From: Anaerolinea sp. | Lineage (GTDB): Bacteria; Chloroflexota; Anaerolineae; Anaerolineales; Anaerolineaceae | Length of the DNA stretch: 56,955 bases | Reading direction: 5' to 3' | Assembly (NCBI GenBank): GCA_020725865.1 | Contig: DYEC01000017.1 | Coordinates: forward strand, 1 to 56,955 | In this document: in pieces, positions 1-8,186 of the stretch | Position numbering within the stretch: position 1 is the stretch's first letter | Layout: every line of letters starts with the position of its first letter | Translations under genes and position numbers: made by a program | Notes under the pieces: model-generated | What the model saw: only the letters and a program-made list of their open reading frames with translations | Databases searched by the model: none | What the model was told of the DNA's origin: nothing

Positions 1-75
1 CCCGACTACCAGAAACGCGGGCAGGACTGCAAGCACATCCTGGCGGTTAAGCTGATCGTAGAACGGCGGATTTAG
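1..75 (+). CDS. C-terminal end of a SWIM zinc-finger protein (partial)
   Basis: The window opens inside an open frame that ends at TAG (73-75). The visible residues include DYQKRGQDCKHILAVKL, matching the second half of a SWIM zinc finger (CxC...CxH), in which the Cys and His of CKH bind zinc. The first two cysteines would lie to the left of the window. SWIM domains bind DNA or protein and occur at the C-terminus of some transposases, so this could be the tail of a mobile-element gene, but only 24 residues are visible. A terminator-like hairpin follows 16 bases after the stop. Confidence 0.5.
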   Translation, partial: PDYQKRGQDCKHILAVKLIVERRI

Positions 76-91
76 CGGGTGAGTAACGCAG

Positions 92-115
92 AGCCGGGCT
101 TACAAAAGCCCGGCT
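92..115 (+). terminator. Hairpin terminator after the SWIM gene
   Basis: A perfect 10-bp stem AGCCGGGCTT (92-101) / AAGCCCGGCT (106-115) with a 4-base loop starts 16 bases after the stop of the SWIM gene. Only a short, impure T stretch follows (TACTTCATCC), so it is a moderate intrinsic terminator. Confidence 0.55.
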
Positions 116-287
116 TACTTCATCCTGCAGAGTGTTGCGAAAAAATACAAGTTCGCTTCCCGCCGTGGGGCACCCACTTGCCGAAAAAGAGGGCTTACCC
201 AGCTCTTTTTTGTTGCAAAACTTGAATTTTTCCGAGATAACTGCTATGATAAAAGCGCTTCGACAGAGCATCCGTGAACTACGGAAT

Positions 288-317
288 GCAAGAGAGGGCA
301 GAAAAGCCCTCTCTTGC
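288..317. terminator. 12-bp hairpin after the restriction-modification operon
   Basis: A perfect 12-bp stem GCAAGAGAGGGC (288-299) / GCCCTCTCTTGC (306-317) with a 6-base loop lies 10 bases past the stop of the last gene of the leftward operon (328). It is well placed to terminate that operon or protect its 3' end. There is no long T run on either side. Between 116 and 287 I see nothing further. Confidence 0.55.
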
Positions 318-327
318 GTTTCTGGCT

Positions 328-1464
328 CTATTTGCCTTCGGCAGGCTCAATGTCTTGTAGGTAAACACTATTTCCTTTGAGTATCCCTTGGACTCTTACA
401 CGTTCTCCAAAGTAGGATCGAACAACATCCTCTAACCCCTCTTGAATTATCACTGAATAAGTTTTTTTGGTTTCTTCTTCTGTAATCTCGATTTTATTTT
501 TACGTTTGTCAGCCCGATCCAATTCGCCGATCACAATAATTGGTTTTCCCTTAACAGACTCATCAACATGTGAAACCGATTGCAAAGCATCTTGAATAAT
601 CTTTCCTGCAGAGGGGGTTAGCAGAACTTGTTGTTTGGGGGTTGCCATACCAAATTCTGCGATATGTTTGCCATCCGGAGCAATTTGTTTGGTTATAGCA
701 AGAAAGTTGCGAAGGTAAAGATTTGCTTGTTCCTCGTTCATAGTTTGAGTAAGAAAGCGTGCTTTTAGCTCTTCTGAACCGTGTAACACTGCAATTTCTA
801 TGTTGCTCGCAATTTCGCTGAGGATGTTTTCTGTATTTGTCCAAAGGGAAAGCTGGATTGTTTCAGGCACGGCGAGCCGTAGTTTGAATGAAAAGCTTCC
901 TGGGGCGGCTATCCCAATCACAGGCTCGAAAACCTGTCGATCAGCGCGCCCGCTTCGACGATATTCGCGATGGTTCAAACGTTCAGAAGTACGCTGAAGA
1001 AGGTTTGTCAAGGCTTCCAACCTGCGAACGAACTCTTTGTAGAGAATTGTTCCATAACCAGTGGCTTGTCCACGAAGATAGATCAAGGTCTCCTCATTAC
1101 TGAGAGTTAAACCAATTTCCTGAAGGTAAAGAGCCAAACGCACATCCTGTGCCAGATTATCAAGGTCGACTCGAACCTCTTCGGGAGCGTAAGATATGTG
1201 TCCCTCTTCTATCAATCGCAAAGCCAGTTTGTATTCTCTTGCCTGATAGGCCAGACTGGCGGCGGCGCGATAAAGAATACTGCGGGTAGGTTCGCTCTCG
1301 GCAACAGGAGGCAGTTTTTTTGCGGCCTCGATCTCGTATTCAAGGGCTTGTTTGGCATACTGAACGGAAGCCTCCCACTGCCCTTTTTTTCGGGCAATAT
1401 AGGCTTTGTCCGCCCACTCCAAAGCCTGTTGGTGAAGAGTTAGAGGAGTATCCGTAACTCTCAT
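328..1464 (-). CDS. Unknown protein, last gene of the restriction-modification operon
   Basis: This 378-residue protein belongs to no family I recognise. The first ~110 residues are helical with TPR-like spacing (RAAASLAYQAREYKLALRLI). The middle is mixed, and the C-terminal ~90 residues look beta-rich (GKPIIVIGELDRADKR, then SVIIQEGLEDVVRSYFGERV), possibly a small barrel. There is no signal peptide or membrane segment. Its ATG overlaps the stop of the upstream 191-residue gene by four bases (ATGA), so the two are translationally coupled and form one operon with the specificity and modification genes. A role accessory to restriction is inferred only from position. Confidence 0.7.
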   Translation of the reverse strand: MRVTDTPLTLHQQALEWADKAYIARKKGQWEASVQYAKQALEYEIEAAKKLPPVAESEPTRSILYRAAASLAYQAREYKLALRLIEEGHISYAPEEVRVDLDNLAQDVRLALYLQEIGLTLSNEETLIYLRGQATGYGTILYKEFVRRLEALTNLLQRTSERLNHREYRRSGRADRQVFEPVIGIAAPGSFSFKLRLAVPETIQLSLWTNTENILSEIASNIEIAVLHGSEELKARFLTQTMNEEQANLYLRNFLAITKQIAPDGKHIAEFGMATPKQQVLLTPSAGKIIQDALQSVSHVDESVKGKPIIVIGELDRADKRKNKIEITEEETKKTYSVIIQEGLEDVVRSYFGERVRVQGILKGNSVYLQDIEPAEGK

Positions 1465-2036
1465 TTTAACGATTCCATCGTAGCAACAGGGGTGTCAAAA
1501 GCCACAATGATGACAAGGTTTATTCCATTAGTTCCATATTTCTGGAAACGTTGACGTTTTTCCTGTAATCGTTGAATACGTGAATTGTTTTTGGTTTCCT
1601 TCAGTATACCAGATACTTCAAGGTGGTGAGTTGAGGATAGAAAGTTCAACGAATTTTGAAAGGATGCAAGCTGATTTTTGGGAAGAAGGAAGTAATCAAA
1701 TCCCTCGCCCTTGGGTGCACGAGAGACAACAGTATATTCGGTGTAATCAGTAATGAGCAAAATAGCCAGAGCAACCGCGCCATCTTCAGTACTATCCTGA
1801 AGATCGGCGTGCGCTTGGGGAGCGTTTTCGGGTATGGATTGTTTCCAGATAAGGGACAAGGATTGAGATGGAGCAAGATTACCATCAAGAAGGAGTAATG
1901 TGCCAGGGGTATGCCTGTGATACTCTAAACAAACCTGAAAGGCTTCATGCAGATACCGCGCAATGGCCTCGGTGATTCCTGGAATATTCGAGTGAACGTA
2001 TTGAATGTTCAGTAACTTGTCTACATCAAGCATCAT
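1461..2036 (-). CDS. Unknown protein in the restriction-modification operon
   Basis: This is a 191-residue protein of unknown family. The N-terminal half is helical (ITEAIARYLHEAFQVCLEY) followed by hydrophobic strands (GTLLLLDGN). The C-terminal part has a basic helix (RIQRLQEKRQRFQKYG) and a strand (INLVIIVAFDTP). Two adjacent ATGs (2036 and 2033) are possible starts. It lies 23 bases after the specificity-subunit gene and overlaps the next gene by four bases. The pairing of this gene with the 378-residue one looks like a fixed accessory module, but I cannot assign a function. Confidence 0.65.
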   Translation of the reverse strand: MMLDVDKLLNIQYVHSNIPGITEAIARYLHEAFQVCLEYHRHTPGTLLLLDGNLAPSQSLSLIWKQSIPENAPQAHADLQDSTEDGAVALAILLITDYTEYTVVSRAPKGEGFDYFLLPKNQLASFQNSLNFLSSTHHLEVSGILKETKNNSRIQRLQEKRQRFQKYGTNGINLVIIVAFDTPVATMESLK

Positions 2037-2059
2037 CCGGTTTCTCCGGTTGGCATTGG

Positions 2060-3565
2060 TTAGTCTTGTCTATTGGTCAAAAGCCGTTCAACTTTGCGAA
2101 TCGTGGCTTCTTCTATCGCGCTCGCTTCGTCCTTTTTCTCAAAGGCTTGGATGACTCGCTCGCCAATTTCTTGTTGAATTTCCATAGGCGGATTCGGTAT
2201 CCAAACCGCTCTTGTGTCGTCTTCAGTTAACTCGTCCACAACACCGCCATAGATTTTCGCCGTCAATTGATGCTGTCCGTAAGGACTCATTAGGAAGGCG
2301 GCAAGATAGCCCGGATGACCTTTGCTGAGGTCAGGTACAATGCGCAACAAGTGTTGGGACGCTGCCCATTTGTCCATATATGAAGATACCAAGCCTATCC
2401 GCCCAATTGTGCCAGAGCAAGTAATCAGAACCCATCCTTTGCGAATAATCCACTGTTCCAAGTTCTTCTGCTGGGTGCGGGAGAGATATTTCAGGTCATA
2501 GGGTCGCATTTGCGGCAGGTGTGAGCCTTGCAGAAAAGGAACGCCATATTCTTTGGGTACGTAGATGCGCTTGAAGCGGGGAGCGACAATTATATCGGCT
2601 GTAATGTCCCCCAGTCGCACGGGCGCATAGTTCCCCTTGTACAGAAGTTTGACCGCCGTTCTCGCAATCGGCACGTGAAACGAAGCATCGAAACGCTCTG
2701 CCAGTTCAGAAGCCATAACGCTAAACGCTTTAGGATGCGGCATTTCAGGGCGATTGGCGGGCTGGCGCGGCGCGGCGGGCGCGGGCAGGTATGGCACAAG
2801 GCTTTCGTCGAAAACGAGCAGCCCCAATTTCTCATGCAACAGCCTGTCGGCTTCGTCCAGCAGGTCATTGGCTTCGTCGCGCAGGGCATACGCCCGCATA
2901 ATTTCGGCGTGGATTTCCGCCTGGATGTCTGCGGGCGGCAGCGGTACAGGGACGCTTGCCAGATGGTGAGGTTCAAGGTGCTTGATGGCTGAGCCGTATT
3001 GGTCTTTTGAGATCAGGACTTGTCCCATCCAAGAGGACAGATAGGCGTATAAGTAGCCTACGGGCACATCTTTGGCTTGAACCCTGATGGCATCGTCTGT
3101 GATAGCAAATCTAGCGAGGCGCTTACCCACAATGACACATCTGCCAACAGTCCCGGAACGAGTTACGAGTATCCACCCGTTTTTGACACTGCAAATATCA
3201 ACGGCGCTCGTATTGTTGGCAAGGAAGTCGGTGCTTGTAGGACGGAACTGAAGCATTTCAGACGCCGTTAGAAAAGGCGTCCCATCTGCTGGATTTTTGG
3301 CGTAGATGCGCTTGAATCTTCCCGGATACCAGAGTGGTTCGGTAAGTTTCTCCAGTTCTCTGATTGCAAAACCGCAATCATTTACCGCTCGAAATGCGGC
3401 GTTGGCTTCGGCGGTGTAGTAGCCGCCGTCCAGCCTGTTTTCCCCCTGATACAACCAGTGCGCGGGGATGGTCGTACACGGAATCGAAACCCACCAGCCC
3501 GATTCGATGAACCGCTGGCGGCGTTCTTCGCGGGTGAGGACGGGAGGGGTTATCGTTTCAGCCAT
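2060..3565 (-). CDS. hsdS: Type I-like restriction-modification specificity subunit (HsdS)
   Basis: This 501-residue protein has two target-recognition halves of similar design. Each carries a GWxLxTxSGTxGR segment (GWILVTRSGTVGR in the first, GWVLITCSGTIGR in the second), and each ends in a long helix (DEANDLLDEADRLLHEKLGL around residue 240, and a charged helix at the C-terminus). This matches HsdS, whose two TRDs read the two parts of a split DNA target and whose helices set the spacing. It overlaps the modification gene by eight bases. Both TRDs are intact, so it should be functional. The recognition sequence cannot be read from the protein. Confidence 0.88.
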   Translation of the reverse strand: MAETITPPVLTREERRQRFIESGWWVSIPCTTIPAHWLYQGENRLDGGYYTAEANAAFRAVNDCGFAIRELEKLTEPLWYPGRFKRIYAKNPADGTPFLTASEMLQFRPTSTDFLANNTSAVDICSVKNGWILVTRSGTVGRCVIVGKRLARFAITDDAIRVQAKDVPVGYLYAYLSSWMGQVLISKDQYGSAIKHLEPHHLASVPVPLPPADIQAEIHAEIMRAYALRDEANDLLDEADRLLHEKLGLLVFDESLVPYLPAPAAPRQPANRPEMPHPKAFSVMASELAERFDASFHVPIARTAVKLLYKGNYAPVRLGDITADIIVAPRFKRIYVPKEYGVPFLQGSHLPQMRPYDLKYLSRTQQKNLEQWIIRKGWVLITCSGTIGRIGLVSSYMDKWAASQHLLRIVPDLSKGHPGYLAAFLMSPYGQHQLTAKIYGGVVDELTEDDTRAVWIPNPPMEIQQEIGERVIQAFEKKDEASAIEEATIRKVERLLTNRQD

Positions 3566-5504
3566 TGAGCCATCTCATTCGTTCGGGTTTGGAAACCCAC
3601 TCGGTAAAGTAGCGTACCACTTCGGGCAGTTGGTCAAACTTTTCGCGCACTTTTTGCTGGCGGCGTTCGGTGACCAGTTTTCCGCTGGGGTTGCGCCGCG
3701 TGACCGTGACGGTATCTTCGTATTCAATCAGTTCACCTTCGGGCGTCCGCAAATAGTGAATCTCGCCGCGCCGGTCGTGCCCAACGGCTTCGGGCGTGGT
3801 CATAAAGATTTCATAGTCGCGGGGCTTGCCCGCTTCCTGCTCGATGAGCATTTCTTCGCGGGTTTTCTTTTGCAGCAGCAAGACGCTGGTTTGCGTGCCC
3901 GTGTACGGCTCAAAGGTGACCTGCGGCAAGTCCACGCTGGCGATGACCCGTGCTCGCTTGAGAATCCAGCGGCGGATGAATGCCAGCCCCGGATTGGAGA
4001 GAATACTATCGGGCAGCACAATGGCCATCCGTCCGCCGGGTTTCAGCAGTTGCAAACAACGCTCGATGAACAACTGCTCTGGCGGCATCGAGGCGCGGCG
4101 TGCCCCATTCTCCATCTCAAAAGTGGATAACTCGAACTGCGCCAGAATATGCGGATCGTCAATCGGAATCTTGGAGCCAAAAGGCGGATTGGTGAGAATA
4201 ATGTCAAATTTGTCCAGTTTGATGTGTTCGGCGACATCGCCTGTCCACTCGCCAGGCGGCAGGAGCGAATTGGCGTGATAAACGTTGGTCGAACCGTCGC
4301 CGTGCATCACCAGGTTCATCTGCGCCGCCCGCACCAGCACAGGGTTAAAGTCTATGCCCGCAAGGTATTGATTGGCCGTTTCTCGCAGCAACCTGGCAGT
4401 TTCTTCAAGCGCCTTGCTCTCGTCTTTCCATTTCGCGCGCTGGACATCTTCCAGGTACTCACGCCAGATGTTCATCACCGACACAAGGAAGCCGCCCGTG
4501 CCGCACGCAGGATCCAGGATGCGGAGACGCAGCCATTTGTCGCGGGGGTAGGTCGCGAGCGCCATTCGCGCCGCCATCTCGCAGACGTTACGCGGCGTGA
4601 AAAACTCGCCACGGTCGCCGCGCAGGTTGCTCCCCACAAGTTGTTCGTAAGCTGCGCCTTTGACGTCCGCCTGCGTTTGCAGGAGCGAGTAGCGTTGAAG
4701 TTCGCCGACAACGTAAGCCAAAACCCGATTGTCAAGGCGAATCTGCTCATCTCTGGCAAAGATATACGGATAGCGGTTCTTTACGTCTTCAAACAACTGG
4801 TCAATCGTCTGTTTCAGCCGCCTTTGCCCGATTTCAGAACGGCGCTCGTCGTTGGTAATAAAGAATCGCATCTCCCCAGTCGAGGTGTCTTCATCGTATA
4901 CTTTGCAGAAAATCAATTTGAGCAATTCCTGAAAAGCGGGTTCTTTTTGTAGCCCCTGGTTGCCGTAGATGTAGTTGTGGCTGCGTTTGAAAATGGCAAT
5001 TAGTTCTTCGTGGGCTGGGACAAGCTCGGAGAATGTGATGGGGGGTGGGGACTCGTAGCCAAAGCGCGGGATATCGGTGGCTTCGGCAAAATAGATGTTG
5101 CCCGTTGCCGAAGTCAGCCGCTCCCAAACCTGAAGTTCTGAGCCGATCCACATGCCAAAACGAACGTTGGGACAGGCGGAAAGATAGGATTTTAGTTGTT
5201 CGACACCGTTATCTTGGTCAGTAGGGCGAACTTCTTCCCGTTTGCACTCCACAATGATCTTAATGTTTTCTTGTGTATGATCAACGTGCGGCGGAAAGAT
5301 TGCGATATCCACTCGCTTTTTGCTGCGACCTAGATTGACCGTAAACTCGATTTCGATGTCCGCTTGGTTGTAGCCGTAATCTTCGACAAGACTGCGGGCT
5401 ATTCGTTGACGGACATTCTCTTCTGGCGTATCGGGACGAAGTTTGCCCGTTATAACGCATCGCAGTTTGCCGGGCGGAATCAGGGTTATGGCTTCTTCTG
5501 TCAT
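3558..5504 (-). CDS. Nuclease-methyltransferase fusion: HsdR_N-like domain plus N6-adenine methylase (HsdM)
   Basis: The protein has 648 residues from the ATG at 5504, chosen for GGAGAG 8 bases upstream; the open frame extends to 5603 without a ribosome site. Residues ~20-130 look like the nuclease domain of type I R subunits: RVDIAIF (D66) and VECKRE (E86, K88) give a PD-ExK pattern. Residues ~190-640 are an N6-adenine methyltransferase with DPACGTGGF (331-339) and NPPF (439-442). With the separate specificity subunit this resembles a BcgI-like plan in which one chain modifies and cuts. No helicase-bearing HsdR lies in the visible operon, which fits cutting without translocation. Alternatively the N-terminal domain is a remnant and a distant HsdR exists. 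Confidence 0.8.
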   Translation of the reverse strand: MTEEAITLIPPGKLRCVITGKLRPDTPEENVRQRIARSLVEDYGYNQADIEIEFTVNLGRSKKRVDIAIFPPHVDHTQENIKIIVECKREEVRPTDQDNGVEQLKSYLSACPNVRFGMWIGSELQVWERLTSATGNIYFAEATDIPRFGYESPPPITFSELVPAHEELIAIFKRSHNYIYGNQGLQKEPAFQELLKLIFCKVYDEDTSTGEMRFFITNDERRSEIGQRRLKQTIDQLFEDVKNRYPYIFARDEQIRLDNRVLAYVVGELQRYSLLQTQADVKGAAYEQLVGSNLRGDRGEFFTPRNVCEMAARMALATYPRDKWLRLRILDPACGTGGFLVSVMNIWREYLEDVQRAKWKDESKALEETARLLRETANQYLAGIDFNPVLVRAAQMNLVMHGDGSTNVYHANSLLPPGEWTGDVAEHIKLDKFDIILTNPPFGSKIPIDDPHILAQFELSTFEMENGARRASMPPEQLFIERCLQLLKPGGRMAIVLPDSILSNPGLAFIRRWILKRARVIASVDLPQVTFEPYTGTQTSVLLLQKKTREEMLIEQEAGKPRDYEIFMTTPEAVGHDRRGEIHYLRTPEGELIEYEDTVTVTRRNPSGKLVTERRQQKVREKFDQLPEVVRYFTEWVSKPERMRWLNG

Positions 5505-5542
5505 TATTTCTCTCCACAGGGTACATGTAATCAACAAAAATT

Positions 5543-5622
5543 CCGCGCAGTTGCAGTTTACTTGCGCGGGCGGCAAAAGTTTGCTATGCTCATTCTGCCG
5601 CAACGCGCTACCACCGCGTTGC
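5543..5622. promoter_or_regulatory. Structured upstream element, copy 1 (restriction-modification operon)
   Basis: Three parts lie in a row. Hairpin A is CCGCGCA (5543-5549) / TGCGCGG (5563-5569). The core (5570-5601) is bounded by GCGGC and GCCGC and contains the near-palindrome GCAAA-AG-TTTGC. Hairpin B is GCAACGCG (5600-5607) / CGCGTTGC (5615-5622). The same arrangement, with 27 of 32 core bases identical by eye, lies upstream of the second defence operon (50081-50172). This copy is ~70 bases before the start of the nuclease-methylase gene and in the divergent region facing the recombinase. It could be an operator/promoter, an RNA leader, or a dispersed repeat. Confidence 0.6.
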
Positions 5623-5763
5623 CTTCTCAGCCTCGCCGCGGAGACCGGCGGGGCTGATTTGTCTTTGTAGGATAGTATAGCAAAAATTTCATTCTTTGGG
5701 GACGTTTTTGAAGTGGCAGAATTTAAGCACCTACAAAATTACCACTTCATTACGGAGGACATC

Positions 5764-6636
5764 ATGTTATTCAGTAATGTCGTCAAAGAATTTCTTGAAG
5801 AGCGGATGGCAATGCGGTATTCCCCCCATACTATCCGTGATTATGGCGTCACCTTCAAAAAGTTCCTTGCCTGTTTTGGTGACATGGATATTGAGGTGAT
5901 CCATAAGCAGCACATCATCCAATTCATGGCTTCACAGTCGAATGTGTCGGCAAAAACACTCCGAAATTATCATGCAGATTTATCGGCACTGTGGCAGTGG
6001 GCTATTCAGCAAGAGATTTGTAATGAGAACCCGGTTCGCCAGATCAAAGCCCCGATAGCAGAGAAGAAAACTATTATTCCGCTATCAAAAATAGAAATTT
6101 ATGCTTTGTTGGAAGGTGCTTCTCAATCCCATTATCCTCTACGCGATCGCGCAATAATTCTCACGTTGTTGGATACAGGCATAAGAGCAACGGAGTTGTG
6201 CAATTTGCAAATCAAAGATTTGAATCGTGTTACTGGGCATATTAGAGTGATTGGAAAAGGCAAAAAAGAGCGTTTGATTCCTATATCCCAAGAGACCATT
6301 GGGGTGATTGATAAATATCTTGCCAATCGGCAAGAATCTTCTTATTCTGCACCGTTATTCGCTTTGAAGAGTGGAAAACCAATCGAGCGATGTAAGTTAA
6401 GAAAAGTGCTTGCCGAGTTGGGGAATAGAAGTAAGGTGAGTCATGTTTTCCCACACAGGTTTAGACACACATTTGCTATTCAATTTTTGAGGAATGGGGG
6501 CAACATTTATTCTCTCCAAAAAATTTTAGGGCATTCAACCCTGGATATGGTCAAAAGATATCTGGCAATTGCTCAATATGACTTAGACCACGACCATGCT
6601 ATTGCCTCCCCCGTCAGGTGTTGGAACTTAGTGTAA
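5764..6636 (+). CDS. Tyrosine recombinase / integrase (XerC/D-like)
   Basis: The start at 5764 is preferred because GGAGG (5754-5758) sits 5 bases upstream; an in-frame GTG at 5713 lacks such a site. The product is 290 residues: an N-terminal SAM-like core-binding domain (SPHTIRDYGVTFKKFL), then the catalytic domain with TGIRATELCNL (first Arg), GKGKKERLIPI (Lys strand), HRFRHTFA (HxxR), LGHS and the Tyr in KRYLAI. All catalytic positions are present. The gene reads toward a 3' tRNA-Pro fragment ~30 bases past its stop, the usual position for an island integrase next to its attachment site. It could also be a chromosome-dimer type recombinase, but context favours an integrase. Confidence 0.9.
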   Translation: MLFSNVVKEFLEERMAMRYSPHTIRDYGVTFKKFLACFGDMDIEVIHKQHIIQFMASQSNVSAKTLRNYHADLSALWQWAIQQEICNENPVRQIKAPIAEKKTIIPLSKIEIYALLEGASQSHYPLRDRAIILTLLDTGIRATELCNLQIKDLNRVTGHIRVIGKGKKERLIPISQETIGVIDKYLANRQESSYSAPLFALKSGKPIERCKLRKVLAELGNRSKVSHVFPHRFRHTFAIQFLRNGGNIYSLQKILGHSTLDMVKRYLAIAQYDLDHDHAIASPVRCWNLV

Positions 6637-6663
6637 ATCGGATACACGAATAACCGCCGATTT

Positions 6664-6710
6664 TACGGTTCGGGTCCGTGAGGTCGGCGGTTCAAATCCG
6701 CCCGCCCCGA
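6664..6710 (+). tRNA. 3' fragment of tRNA-Pro(CGG), probable attachment site
   Basis: The sequence reads as the 3' half of a tRNA. An anticodon stem (TACGG/CCGTG) encloses loop TTCGGGT (anticodon CGG). The T arm is GGCGG (6686-6690), TTCAAAT, CCGCC (6698-6702). The acceptor 3' strand is CGCCCCG (6703-6709), followed by discriminator A (6710) and CTA. The D arm and 5' acceptor strand (expected CGGGGCG) are absent upstream, where the recombinase gene ends. It is therefore not a functional tRNA gene. The fragment is what remains when an element integrates into a tRNA gene. Confidence 0.75.
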
Positions 6711-7370
6711 CTAAATCTGCAGGGACCGCCCTGATCGAAGTCCGCCTTGCGCCCAGGAACCTGGGCGCGTCGTGTTTTGGACAGGGGCGAGCTGATGGCT
6801 GCCCTCCCGACCCTTCTCCTCCTCCCCGAAGTCACCGCAAGTACGGCATTAGTGAAGCGCGGCTGAAAGCCATGATCGAGGGTGGTGAAATTGGAGCGGC
6901 GATGATCATGGGAGAAACCGGTGTGAGTGAAGACGAAGGCCGCAGCGAGGCTGGTCTCCGTAAGGAAGACCTGCCGGAGTATCAAATGTACGCACATTTG
7001 AATCGGAAGTCAATTTAGATACTCAAAACACCAGAGGATTATGGAATTCCATTCTTAAACTTAAGGGGGAAAATGTGAGATAGACGAGAAAAACGATTTT
7101 ACTAAACGAACAGGATGGAGCGTATTGCTCCAAAGTTTATTATCACGGTAAAGGACAAGGAAATTGGTTGTCTGATTCAAACGGTTTACGATATAGGCCA
7201 AAAACCGGGCCACTTACTCACTAAAAAGATATTTGGTGATGAAAGCGGCGGCGAGCAGCTCAAGCCGTTTTTATCTAAAGGTGTTAGCGAATTAATCGTC
7301 CCGCGTCTCACAATTCTCGATAAAATAAGCGTATCTAACATCAACATTATCATAATACGGAGACATAAAA
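6711..7370. other. Intergenic stretch, no convincing gene
   Basis: About 660 bases separate the tRNA fragment from the phosphorylase gene. A plus-strand frame ending at TAG (7016-7018) reads RKYGISEARLKAMIEGG, which looks helical and could be a decayed fragment of a small DNA-binding protein, but it has no good start and is Pro-rich upstream. A 100-codon frame at 7115-7417 overlaps the next gene and has a poor ribosome site. Otherwise I see nothing. Confidence 0.4.
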
Positions 7371-8156
7371 ATGTTCAAAGACAATGCAATGTTTCATCTG
7401 ATGCTGAGAAAAGGTGACGTCGGGCGCTATGTGCTGTTGCCAGGCGACCCAGGTCGCTGTCATAAAATTGCCAGTTATTTTGACAGCCCCCGACTGGTGG
7501 CTGAAAACCGTGAATTCCGCACGTATACCGGCACATTGCTAGGGGAAAAAGTCTCGGTGACTTCCACGGGAATTGGCTGTCCATCCACCGCTATTGCAGT
7601 GGAAGAACTGGCGGCCTTGGGCGCTGATACCTTCATCCGCGTGGGAACAGCGGGAGGCATCCAGCCTGATATATATCCAGGAGATGTTGCCATCATCACT
7701 GCTGCCATCCGAGACGAAGGAACAACCCCTCAATACATGCCGGTGGAATTTCCTGCGGTGGCGGATTTGGATGTGGTGATGGCTTTGAAAGAAGGTGCCC
7801 AAAGAGCTGGAGTACGCTATCATCTGGGTATTACGCATTCCAAAGATTCATTCTATGGTGAAATGCAGCCTCAACGGATGCCGGTAGGACAGCGGTTGCT
7901 GGAGCGCTGGCAGGCATGGAAAATGGGCGGTGCTATCTGCTCTGAAATGGAATGCGCGGCTATTTTCATCATTTGTAGCATTCTAAAGAAGCGCGCCAGC
8001 GGCGTTATGCTTGTGGCAGACAGCCCTGCTGTCAAACAATCGCCTGAAGGCGCCAGCGGCCTGGGGTCCGCTTTACCGGACATTGACCGCGCTATACGCA
8101 CTGCCGTCGAGGGTGTCAAGGTTCTAATCGAACAGGATCGCAGTCAACAAAATTAG
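7371..8156 (+). CDS. Uridine phosphorylase-family nucleoside phosphorylase
   Basis: This 261-residue cytoplasmic enzyme belongs to the NP-I superfamily, which splits a nucleoside with phosphate into base and ribose-1-phosphate. Phosphate-binding parts are visible: LLPGDPGR (Arg29) and FIRVGTAGG (Arg90, Thr93), with STGIGCPS between them. SEMECAA near residue 190 is the ribose-binding Glu-Met-Glu segment. The start ATG has ACGGAGAC 7 bases before it. The uracil-recognition loop of E. coli Udp (GQxRYD) is not conserved; here it reads FYGEMQPQR, so the preferred base may not be uracil. The gene is alone on its strand and its 3' end faces the response-regulator gene. Confidence 0.85.
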   Translation: MFKDNAMFHLMLRKGDVGRYVLLPGDPGRCHKIASYFDSPRLVAENREFRTYTGTLLGEKVSVTSTGIGCPSTAIAVEELAALGADTFIRVGTAGGIQPDIYPGDVAIITAAIRDEGTTPQYMPVEFPAVADLDVVMALKEGAQRAGVRYHLGITHSKDSFYGEMQPQRMPVGQRLLERWQAWKMGGAICSEMECAAIFIICSILKKRASGVMLVADSPAVKQSPEGASGLGSALPDIDRAIRTAVEGVKVLIEQDRSQQN

Positions 8157-8186
8157 CTTAGGTCCAGTAATTACAAATCTTTGAAA

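Larger units (their letters stand above)
1..6710. mobile_element. Right end of an integrative island at tRNA-Pro(CGG)
   Basis: Inferred element. A recombinase is adjacent to a 3' tRNA fragment, and the adjacent cargo is a restriction-modification operon. The other boundary, with the reconstituted complete tRNA-Pro, would lie left of base 1. The right boundary is the tRNA fragment at ~6664-6710. Base composition does not separate this part clearly from the rest by eye, so the call rests on the integrase and tRNA fragment. Confidence 0.45.

Noticed and set aside
3468-4952. Long plus-strand frames (220 and 267 codons)
   Set aside because: They lie opposite the specificity and nuclease-methylase genes, whose motifs show the minus strand is coding.
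6637-6720. Complete tRNA gene
   Set aside because: Only the 3' half folds. The D arm and 5' acceptor strand (expected CGGGGCG) are missing upstream.
6692-6997. 101-codon minus-strand frame after the tRNA fragment
   Set aside because: It runs through the tRNA fragment and has no start signal or protein-like pattern.
7115-7417. 100-codon plus-strand frame before the first phosphorylase gene
   Set aside because: Poor ribosome site, overlaps the phosphorylase start in another frame, low-complexity C-terminus and no recognisable domain.
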